Below are positions 1 to 4,992 of a stretch of DNA of 5,843 nucleotides, piece after piece. The position numbers and the translations under genes are program-made. This stretch comes from Acidimicrobiia bacterium. Lineage in GTDB: Bacteria; Actinomycetota; Acidimicrobiia; Acidimicrobiales; AC-14. How positions within the stretch are numbered: position 1 is the first letter of the stretch; each line of letters opens with the position of its first letter. The stretch lies in NCBI GenBank assembly GCA_019243595.1, contig JAFAUA010000230.1, positions 1 to 5,843 of the forward strand. The letters are read 5' to 3'. The notes below the pieces were generated by a model that saw only the letters and a list, made by a program, of their open reading frames with translations, had not been told where the DNA came from and made no database searches.

Positions 1-20
1 GTGCACGGAGAGCGGGTGGC

Positions 21-36
21 CACCTCGTCAGAGGTG
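21..36 (-). terminator. GC-rich hairpin downstream of the exported-protein gene (weak terminator candidate)
   Basis: CACCTC (21-26) and GAGGTG (31-36) form a perfect 6-bp stem around a GTCA loop, about 35 nt past the stop of the minus-strand gene. A second small stem, GCGCT (49-53) with AGCGC (61-65), lies between the two. Neither is followed by a T-run on the minus strand, so this is not a classical intrinsic terminator. High-GC actinobacteria often use hairpins without T-tracts, and that is the only reason for the call. The rest of positions 1-70 holds no recognisable gene: all three plus frames are open there but too short to judge. Confidence 0.25.
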
Positions 37-70
37 CCGTTTCCAGGCGCGCTTCAGGCGAGCGCCTCCG

Positions 71-655
71 TTACGGCCCCGTCAGGGTGAGGAGGACGAG
101 GCCGGTGCCGTCGCCCGTCTCCGGGCAGTTGATGGACGGCCCGAACCCAGGACCACCGGAACCGCACACCGGCAATGTGGTCTGCTCACGCACGGGCGTT
201 GCTGGGATGGTCACCCCGACATAGGGCACGTCCACATCTCCGTAGACGAACGTCGGTTCGGGCGTCGGCGGCGCTGTGTAGCCCGCGAACCGGCCGGATC
301 CCCCGGTCACCGAGACCTGCGGGATCGAGCCAGGCCCGTTACAGGTGATCATCCCAGACAGGCTGTCAGCACCGCTGGAGAGGGTCCAGGGCTCATAGCA
401 GGGACCGCCTTGCGTTTCCCCAAAATCAGAGATTCCAGAGTCGCCGACGAAGCTGCCGTCCAGGGTTGCTCCTGTGTCGATGCAGTTCCGATAGATCATG
501 AAGGTGTTGTTATTCGGTGTCCTCCGGCAGGTAATCGTCAGGTGCAACTGGAGCGGCATCGTGCTGGCCGCCCGCGCCTGGTTGGCGACAGCGCCGTAAC
601 CGATGGCGCCTCCTGCGACGACACCTACGAGTAGAACGCGCAGCGCTCGCTTCAC
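71..655 (-). CDS. Small exported protein with six cysteines, function unknown
   Basis: A 194-residue protein of unknown function, predicted to be secreted. The chosen start is the GTG at 655-653, not the longer in-frame start at 802. It is preceded by AAGGAG with a 9-nt spacer and directly opens a classical signal peptide: K2-R3, a hydrophobic segment at about residues 5-24, then an AxA-type cleavage site near A27-R28-A29. The extra upstream residues are Arg/Cys-rich and look non-coding. The mature part has six cysteines (43, 58, 86, 105, 164, 177), an even number that suits disulfides outside the cell. VSVTGGSGRFAGY (114-126) resembles the GGTGRFxGA motif seen in beta-barrel secreted proteins of actinobacteria (allene-oxide-cyclase/dirigent-like). 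This is a motif resemblance only. A Pro/Thr-rich stretch follows at 127-136. Base composition is visibly less GC-rich than in the neighbouring genes. It is transcribed divergently from the MFS gene. Confidence 0.75.
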   Translation of the reverse strand: MKRALRVLLVGVVAGGAIGYGAVANQARAASTMPLQLHLTITCRRTPNNNTFMIYRNCIDTGATLDGSFVGDSGISDFGETQGGPCYEPWTLSSGADSLSGMITCNGPGSIPQVSVTGGSGRFAGYTAPPTPEPTFVYGDVDVPYVGVTIPATPVREQTTLPVCGSGGPGFGPSINCPETGDGTGLVLLTLTGP

Positions 656-852
656 AGGACGACTCTCCTTGTCCGCCGACGTCGCTGCTCCCCTTCGACA
701 TCGGAAGCGCGCGTTCCTGCCCAAGCGAGACAAACATGGGGAAATCCGGCCATGTCCGGGCTTCGGCGTACTACAGAACGACCGCGCCTCGAGTCCCACC
801 AATCAGCTGAAACTTCGCGTGCGCGTGATGGTTTGGGTAGACCCGATCGGTA
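656..852. promoter_or_regulatory. Divergent intergenic region between exported-protein and MFS genes
   Basis: This region separates two divergent genes and so should carry both promoters. On the plus strand, TAGACC (838-843) is a possible -10 only 9 nt before the MFS ATG. With no Shine-Dalgarno there, it would produce a leaderless or nearly leaderless mRNA. On the minus strand, TAGTAC (plus 768-773) is a possible -10 for the exported-protein gene, which would give a leader of roughly 100 nt. Neither has a convincing -35 box. No clear operator palindrome was seen. The promoter assignments are guesses from position and partial consensus. Confidence 0.3.
665..670 (-). promoter_or_regulatory. Ribosome binding site of the exported-protein gene
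   Basis: On the minus strand the sequence reads AAGGAG, with 9 nt to the GTG at 655-653. This strong Shine-Dalgarno decides the start in favour of the GTG over the upstream ATG that would give a 243-residue product. Confidence 0.75.
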
Positions 853-2145
853 ATGCAAGGGGTGCGGGATCGGTTTCGGAATGCTGTGCGCGGGCGCACC
901 CGCGGCCTGCGATCCCGCAACTTCCGGCTGTTCTTCATCGGCCAGCTGATCTCCAACTCGGGGAACTGGCTGACGATGGTCGCCCTCACCCTGCTAGTGC
1001 TGCACCTGACCGGCAGCGGCGTCGCCGTCGGCTTTGTGGCTGCCTGCCAGTTCGGCCCGATCCTCGTCCTCTCGGCCTTCGCCGGCCTTATCGCCGACCG
1101 GTCCAACAAGCTGCGGCTGCTGAAGATCACTCAGATCGGCGAGATGTGTCAGTCGTTCATCCTCGCCGGACTGGCCTTCATGCACCATCCCCCGCTGGCC
1201 GCCCTCTACGCGACGGCCCTCGCCGGCGGGGTGCTGCTCTCCCTCGACAATCCCGTGCGGCGGTCGTTCGTCACCGAGATGGTGGCCCAGGAGGACGTGG
1301 CCAACGCCGTCACCCTCTACAGCGCCCTCGTCAACGCCTCCCGGATCTTCGGCCCCGCCCTGGCGGGTCTGCTGATCACCACCGCCGGCTACGGATGGGC
1401 CTTCGGCCTCGACGGCATCTCCTACATCTCCGTGCTCATCGCCCTCTGGATGATGCATCCCGAAGAGCTACGCCGGGTCCCGGTGACGCCGAGGGGCAAG
1501 GGCCAGGTGCGCGCCGGCCTGCGCTACGTGCGCAGCATGCCCGACCTCTGGATCCCGTTCGTGATGCTCGGCGTGGTGGGCACCCTCAGCTACAACTTCA
1601 GCGTCGTCTTCCCGCTGTTCGTGGAGCACGCCCTTCACGGCAGCGACGCCAGCTTCACTCTCGTCTACACGGCGTTCAGCTTCGGCGCCCTGATCGGGGC
1701 GTTCGTCGTCGCCGACCGCGTCACCGTCGGCGTCAACAACATCGTCCGCGGGGCGGCCGCCTTCGGCGTCACCTCGTTGCTCCTGGCCGCTGCGCCGAAC
1801 GTCGCCGCCACCTTTCCGATCGTCTTCGTCGTGGGCTTCAGCAGCATCGCCTTCATGACGGCGACGACCGCGATCGTCCAGCTCCGCGCCGACCAACGCA
1901 TGCATGGACGCGTCCTGGCCCTTCAGTCGGTGCTCCTCATCGGGACGACGCCGATCGGGGGCCCCATCATGGGCGCCATCGCCGACGCGCTGGGGGCACG
2001 CATTCCACTCGTCATCGGCGGCGTTGCCGCACTCGCCGCCGCCCTCTTCGGACTCCTCGTCGGCCGGCGGGTGCTGCCCGCCGCACAACCCGTCCCGCCG
2101 GAGCCCGTCGAGCCCCAGGCCGCCGACGTGGCGGCCGCCGGCTAG
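853..2145 (+). CDS. MFS transporter, EntS/MFS_3-type efflux permease
   Basis: A 430-residue integral membrane protein of the major facilitator superfamily, probably a proton-driven exporter of a small molecule; the substrate cannot be read from the sequence. A basic N-terminus leads into NFRLFFIGQLISNSGNWL (23-40), typical of the MFS_3/EntS group. Motif A lies between TM2 and TM3 (G78-x3-D82-R83-x4-R88). DNPVRRSFVTEMV (132-144) is the family's conserved segment after TM4, and LVNASRIFGPALAG (159-172) begins TM5. About ten to twelve hydrophobic segments follow one another, as expected for 12 TM. The last about 25 residues are a Pro/Ala-rich cytoplasmic tail. Length is normal for the family. 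ATG 853 has no Shine-Dalgarno; in-frame GTGs at 862 and 886 are alternative starts that also keep TM1. It converges on the ATP-grasp gene with 4 nt between the stop codons, so any terminator must lie inside coding sequence. Confidence 0.9.
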   Translation: MQGVRDRFRNAVRGRTRGLRSRNFRLFFIGQLISNSGNWLTMVALTLLVLHLTGSGVAVGFVAACQFGPILVLSAFAGLIADRSNKLRLLKITQIGEMCQSFILAGLAFMHHPPLAALYATALAGGVLLSLDNPVRRSFVTEMVAQEDVANAVTLYSALVNASRIFGPALAGLLITTAGYGWAFGLDGISYISVLIALWMMHPEELRRVPVTPRGKGQVRAGLRYVRSMPDLWIPFVMLGVVGTLSYNFSVVFPLFVEHALHGSDASFTLVYTAFSFGALIGAFVVADRVTVGVNNIVRGAAAFGVTSLLLAAAPNVAATFPIVFVVGFSSIAFMTATTAIVQLRADQRMHGRVLALQSVLLIGTTPIGGPIMGAIADALGARIPLVIGGVAALAAALFGLLVGRRVLPAAQPVPPEPVEPQAADVAAAG

Positions 2146-2149
2146 CGGA

Positions 2150-3007
2150 TCAGGACGCCAGCCAGTCGCGCACGGAAGCGGCGAACAAGTCGGCGGCCGC
2201 CGAGGTCGCGTGCTCGAGGAACAGGAAGGGCTCGGTCGCCTCCAGCTCCATCAGTATCGGTTCCCCGTCGTCGCCCATCACCGTGTCGACGCGGCAGTAC
2301 AAGAGCGGAGGCGCACTTTCGACGACCTGCAGGGCGAAGTCTGAGACTCGCGGCTCGACCGTCGTGCCGCTCACCAGCTGGTGCGACGACGCCGACAGGT
2401 CCTCCATGGGCGCTCGCACCGACGAAAGCACCGCCGCCTTGGCGATGGCGTGGCTCACCCGGCCGCCGAAGACGTACGTCCCCCGTTCACCGACATCCTC
2501 GATCGACCCGACGTAGGGCTGGACCATCGCCGCCGCGCCCCCAGCGTTGATCTGCCGCACGTGGCCCGAGATTTCGGCGCCACGCGAGTACCGAGCCGAG
2601 AATCTGGCGCCGGCCGACACTGACGGCTTCACCACGAACTCGTCCCACACCACGCCGGGCAGATCGTCGCCGGGCTCGATCCAGACCGTCGGCACGATCG
2701 GAACGCCGGATGCCTCCAGGTCCCGCAGATACCGCTTGTCGGTGTTCCACCGGAGCACCTCGAGCGAATTGGCGAGACGAGTCACCGCCGCCACCTCGCC
2801 CGCCCAGTCCAGGAAGGCGTCCCGGTCGAAGATGTAGTCCCACGAGTTGCGGATCACCACCCCGTCGAACCCCGCCCAGTCCGGGCCGCTCCCCCACCCG
2901 ACGATGTCGGTGTCAATGCCCAACCGCTCGAAGGCGTCGAGCAGGGGCGGACCGTCGTTGTGGAGGTCGGTCGCGTCTCGGTTGACGACCAGGGCGACCC
3001 GCGCCAC
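2150..3007 (-). CDS. ATP-grasp ligase, cycloserine-ligase/RimK-like (COG0189 type)
   Basis: A 285-residue ATP-grasp enzyme. The family activates a carboxylate as acyl phosphate with ATP and joins it to an amine or similar nucleophile; the substrate here is unknown. An N-terminal alpha/beta domain (about 1-75) contains VVIRNSWDY (50-58). The junction to the ATP-grasp fold is EVLRWNTDKRYL (83-94), including K91. EFVVKPSVSAGA (123-134) carries the ATP-binding lysine K127 and the flexible Gly/Ser loop. MVQPYV (161-166) is the hinge region. D241 and the MELEATEP segment (253-260, E254 and E256) are the likely Mg2+ ligands. The arrangement resembles the DcsG O-ureidoserine cyclo-ligase group, but that is a family-level likeness and not evidence for cycloserine synthesis. 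The GTG start at 3007 follows the TAA of the upstream gene with no gap and no Shine-Dalgarno, so translation is probably coupled. It is the last gene of a three-gene operon. Confidence 0.82.
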   Translation of the reverse strand: MARVALVVNRDATDLHNDGPPLLDAFERLGIDTDIVGWGSGPDWAGFDGVVIRNSWDYIFDRDAFLDWAGEVAAVTRLANSLEVLRWNTDKRYLRDLEASGVPIVPTVWIEPGDDLPGVVWDEFVVKPSVSAGARFSARYSRGAEISGHVRQINAGGAAAMVQPYVGSIEDVGERGTYVFGGRVSHAIAKAAVLSSVRAPMEDLSASSHQLVSGTTVEPRVSDFALQVVESAPPLLYCRVDTVMGDDGEPILMELEATEPFLFLEHATSAAADLFAASVRDWLAS

Positions 3008-4084
3008 TTAGCGGATCGTGCCGACGCCCGGGATCAGCGGGAGGTCCAGGGCGGTGACCCAGCCGGGCGGCAGCTCGTTGACGTACGGCACGGCGTTGAG
3101 GGCGCGCAGCCCGGTGGCGAGGCAGCCGGCGGCTGCCGCGTCCCGACCGCTGCCGTCGGTGAAGCGGAAGGCGGTCTCCTGGGTGATCGACGGCGTGCCC
3201 TCGATCTCGACGCGGTACACGTCGTCCTGCGTGCCCCGCGCCCAGTCGGGCGCCGAGTTGGTGCCGACCCGGTTGACGTGCTCGAGCTGGATCCGCGTCT
3301 CACCCTTGTAGACGCCGTTGATCGTGAAGTTGATCGCCGCCACCTCACCGGGCTTGACCACACCCTTGGCGGTCTTGATCTCCTCGTCGGTGACCCACTT
3401 CTCCCACGTCGACGTGATCTCGTCGAGCTCGATGCCAACGGCGTGAGCGATCATCGGCACCGTTGCACCCCACGCCATCACCAGCATGTCGGTGTGCTCG
3501 AGCAACGGCGTGAACTCGGGCGGGCGGCCGATGCCCATCTCGTCCTCGTAGTCGCCCTCGTAGTTCGTGTAGTCGAGGAGCTCGAGAGCCTTGACCCGGC
3601 GCACCTCCGAGCACAGCCCCATCACCGTCATCGGAAACAGGTCGTTGGCGAAACCGGGATCGATGCCGGTGGTGAAGCACGATGCCCCGCCCTCGTCGCA
3701 GGCATCGGTGATCGGGTCGATCCACATCGGCGGGTTGAGTTTCATCGCCGGCCACACCCACGGCGTCATCGCCGTCGAGCACACGTCGATGCCGGCGCGC
3801 AGGAAGGCGCCGATGTCGCGAATGTTGTCGGCCGCCTTGGCCGCCGTCGGCCCGTAGTGCACGAGGGCGTCGGGCCGCTGTGCGATCAGGGCCTCGACAT
3901 CGTCGGTCGCGGCCAAGCCGACGGGATCGATCCCGCACAGCTCGCCGACGTCCTTGCCCGCCTTCTCCGTGCTGCTCACGCCGACGCCGATCAGTTCGAA
4001 GGCCGGGTGACGGAGGATCTCGGGGATCACCATGCGGCCGACAAAGCCGGTCCCCCACACCACGACTCGCTTGGTTGACGGCAT
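3008..4084 (-). CDS. NAD(P)H-dependent dehydrogenase, dihydrodipicolinate reductase / 2,4-diaminopentanoate dehydrogenase-like
   Basis: A 358-residue cytosolic oxidoreductase with an N-terminal Rossmann domain: VVVWGTGFVGR (7-17), with the GxGxxG glycines at 11, 13 and 16. RPDALVHYGPT (70-80) and AGIDVCSTAM (97-106) are the usual second half of the nucleotide-binding domain. TTGIDPGFANDLFP (138-151) starts the catalytic/dimerisation domain and is characteristic of the actinobacterial proteins annotated as dihydrodipicolinate reductase-like or amine dehydrogenase family. It is considerably longer than true DapB (about 250-270 residues), so a role in lysine synthesis is unlikely; oxidation or reduction of an amine/imine or related carbonyl is the family-based guess. 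ATG 4084 shares its A with the TGA of the SDR gene (TGATG), giving translational coupling. The same frame stays open upstream to 4933, but that part is an Arg/Gly-rich shadow of the SDR gene. The next gene starts directly after its TAA. Confidence 0.85.
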   Translation of the reverse strand: MPSTKRVVVWGTGFVGRMVIPEILRHPAFELIGVGVSSTEKAGKDVGELCGIDPVGLAATDDVEALIAQRPDALVHYGPTAAKAADNIRDIGAFLRAGIDVCSTAMTPWVWPAMKLNPPMWIDPITDACDEGGASCFTTGIDPGFANDLFPMTVMGLCSEVRRVKALELLDYTNYEGDYEDEMGIGRPPEFTPLLEHTDMLVMAWGATVPMIAHAVGIELDEITSTWEKWVTDEEIKTAKGVVKPGEVAAINFTINGVYKGETRIQLEHVNRVGTNSAPDWARGTQDDVYRVEIEGTPSITQETAFRFTDGSGRDAAAAGCLATGLRALNAVPYVNELPPGWVTALDLPLIPGVGTIR

Positions 4085-4863
4085 CAGCGCATCATCTCGC
4101 CGGCGTTGACCATCAGGTGCTGGCCGGTCACCGCCTTGGCCAGGTCGGAGGCAAAGAACACAGCGACGTCGGCGACCTCGCCGTCCTCGGTCATCCGTCG
4201 CAGCGGGAACTTGCCGACCACGTCGTGGACCACCTCGTCCACCGAGACGCCCTTGTGCTGGGCCTTGCCCTCGAAGAAGGCCTGGACCTGCGGCCCCCAC
4301 ATCCACGAGGGCACGACCATGTTGCAACGGATGTTGTCGACGCCCAGCTCGTCGGCCAGGTAGTACATGGCGCTCAGCAGCGCCGCCTTCGAGGCCGCGT
4401 AACCGGCCTGGGGAAGGTTCGGCTTGAACGTCGCCTGCGATCCGATGAGGACGATGGACCCGCCGCCGCTCTGCTTCATCGCACCGGATACGGGCCGCAG
4501 CACCGTGAGGGCACCCAGAACGTTGGTCTCGAAGGCCTTGCGCCAGTCGTCGAAGTTGCTGTCGTGAAGCCCGCCGAACACGTACTCGTAGGCGGCCACC
4601 TGAATCAGGGCGTCGACCGAGCCAAAGCGCTCCATGGCGGTGGCAACGAGGGCGTCGCACGCGTCGGCGTCGCAAATGTCCGTGGGCTTGGCCGCCACGC
4701 GCCCGCCGTCTGCATCGAGCTCGGCGGCGACCTTCTCGAGCGCGTCCGCCGTGCGGGCGGCGACGACGACGTTGGCCCCTTGCCGCAGGGCCGCCGCCGC
4801 GCACTCCCGGCCCAGGCCGGCGCCGACTCCGGTGACGATCACGGTCTTGCCCTCGAGCAGCAT
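4084..4863 (-). CDS. Short-chain dehydrogenase/reductase (classical SDR)
   Basis: A 259-residue NAD(P)-dependent oxidoreductase of normal classical-SDR length. The cofactor motif is TGVGAGLG (11-18). R37 after beta-2 (VVVAAR) suggests NADP(H), and D62 contacts adenine. The catalytic set is N114 (NVLG), S142 (GSQ), Y155 and K159 (YAASK). The structural NNAG motif after beta-4 is replaced by QVAA (88-91), and the C-terminal VNAGEMM lacks the usual GG. Both occur in divergent SDRs and need not abolish activity. The substrate-lid segment VVPSWMWGPQVQAFFEGKAQHKG (307-325 region excluded; residues about 180-203) resembles mycobacterial SDRs whose lid begins VVPGxxWGP. It is the first gene of the operon, with GAGGGGG 8 nt before its ATG. 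The KstR-like operator upstream suggests regulation with steroid or lipid catabolism, so a hydroxysteroid or hydroxyacyl substrate is plausible but not shown. Confidence 0.9.
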   Translation of the reverse strand: MLLEGKTVIVTGVGAGLGRECAAAALRQGANVVVAARTADALEKVAAELDADGGRVAAKPTDICDADACDALVATAMERFGSVDALIQVAAYEYVFGGLHDSNFDDWRKAFETNVLGALTVLRPVSGAMKQSGGGSIVLIGSQATFKPNLPQAGYAASKAALLSAMYYLADELGVDNIRCNMVVPSWMWGPQVQAFFEGKAQHKGVSVDEVVHDVVGKFPLRRMTEDGEVADVAVFFASDLAKAVTGQHLMVNAGEMMR

Positions 4864-4871
4864 CGGCCGTA

Positions 4872-4878
4872 CCCCCTC
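4872..4878 (-). promoter_or_regulatory. Ribosome binding site of the SDR gene
   Basis: The minus strand reads GAGGGGG, with 8 nt to the ATG at 4863-4861. It is the only clear Shine-Dalgarno of the three-gene operon, consistent with the two downstream genes depending on coupled translation. Confidence 0.65.
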
Positions 4879-4888
4879 GTGGCGAATG

Positions 4889-4941
4889 CCGTTCTGGTGA
4901 CGATCGACGGCAATTATGGACGTGGATCGTCACCAGAACGG
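4889..4941. repeat. Perfect 17-bp inverted repeat around the operon promoter
   Basis: CCGTTCTGGTGACGATC (4889-4905) is repeated as its exact reverse complement at 4925-4941, separated by 19 nt. After one mismatch pair (4906/4924) three more bases match (4907-4909 with 4921-4923). The spacer contains the CATAAT -10 candidate of the SDR operon. As DNA it could be a paired binding site for a dimeric or tetrameric regulator, or extrude as a cruciform. As RNA it would fold only in a transcript reading through from the HtrA-like gene, because a transcript starting just after the -10 includes only the left arm. There is no T-run after it on either strand, which argues against a plain terminator. Confidence 0.9.
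4913..4918 (-). promoter_or_regulatory. Candidate -10 box of the SDR operon
   Basis: The minus strand reads CATAAT, five of six matches to TATAAT, in an AT-rich patch that stands out in this GC-rich region. Transcription would start near 4906, giving a leader of about 43 nt that carries the GAGGGGG site. The hexamer 17 nt upstream (CCGTTC, 4941-4936) is a poor -35, as expected for an activated or tightly regulated promoter, or if the call is wrong. Confidence 0.45.
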
Positions 4942-4946
4942 AGAAG

Positions 4947-4960
4947 TAGAACAGGTTCTA
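4947..4960. promoter_or_regulatory. KstR-like operator palindrome
   Basis: TAGAACAGGTTCTA matches the consensus TNNAACNNGTTNNA of KstR, the TetR-family repressor of cholesterol catabolism in mycobacteria and rhodococci, at every defined base. The symmetry extends one base each side (GTAGAAC-AG-GTTCTAC, 4946-4961). It lies about 41-54 nt upstream of the inferred start of the SDR operon, next to the inverted repeat. The pentamer AGAAC/GTTCT recurs in both arms of that repeat (4891-4895, 4935-4939). The match is seen directly; that a KstR homologue binds it is inferred, and other TetR regulators of lipid metabolism have related sites. Confidence 0.65.
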
Positions 4961-4965
4961 CCTTA

Positions 4966-4981
4966 CGCGCCGCCAGGCGCG
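4966..4981 (-). terminator. GC hairpin after the HtrA-like gene
   Basis: CGCGCC (4966-4971) and GGCGCG (4976-4981) form a perfect all-GC 6-bp stem with a GCCA loop, starting 11 nt past the TGA of the protease gene. No T-run follows on the minus strand. Position and stability suggest a transcription end or 3'-end stabiliser separating the protease gene from the SDR operon promoter. Confidence 0.4.
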
Positions 4982-4992
4982 CACGTCCGAGG

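Noticed and set aside
656..802. Longer start for the exported protein (243 residues)
   Set aside because: It would bury the signal peptide behind 49 Arg/Cys-rich residues, whereas the GTG at 655 has AAGGAG at good spacing.
2129..2203. Repeated GCGGCCGC palindromes at the junction of the convergent genes
   Set aside because: They fall within Ala/Gly/Arg codons in both genes and are expected from composition. There is no T-run to make a terminator.
603..2516. A 637-residue plus-strand open frame overlapping the MFS and ATP-grasp genes
   Set aside because: Its translation is dominated by Arg, Pro, His and Gly with no domain or membrane pattern. It is a GC-rich shadow of the MFS gene, which has clear family motifs in the other frame.
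2960..4078. A 372-residue plus-strand open frame opposite the dehydrogenase gene
   Set aside because: It is rich in Arg, His, Asp and Val, with no recognisable motif, and lies antisense to a protein with a clear Rossmann fold.
4085..4933. N-terminal extension of the dehydrogenase to 641 residues, suggesting an SDR-dehydrogenase fusion
   Set aside because: The extension is out of frame with the SDR and reads as low-complexity Arg/Gly sequence. The ATG at 4084, overlapping the SDR stop, gives a normal-length enzyme starting right at the Rossmann strand.
4889..4941. Inverted repeat as terminal repeats of a miniature transposable element
   Set aside because: The interior is only 19 nt and no flanking target duplication is visible, so it cannot be a mobile element in the usual sense.
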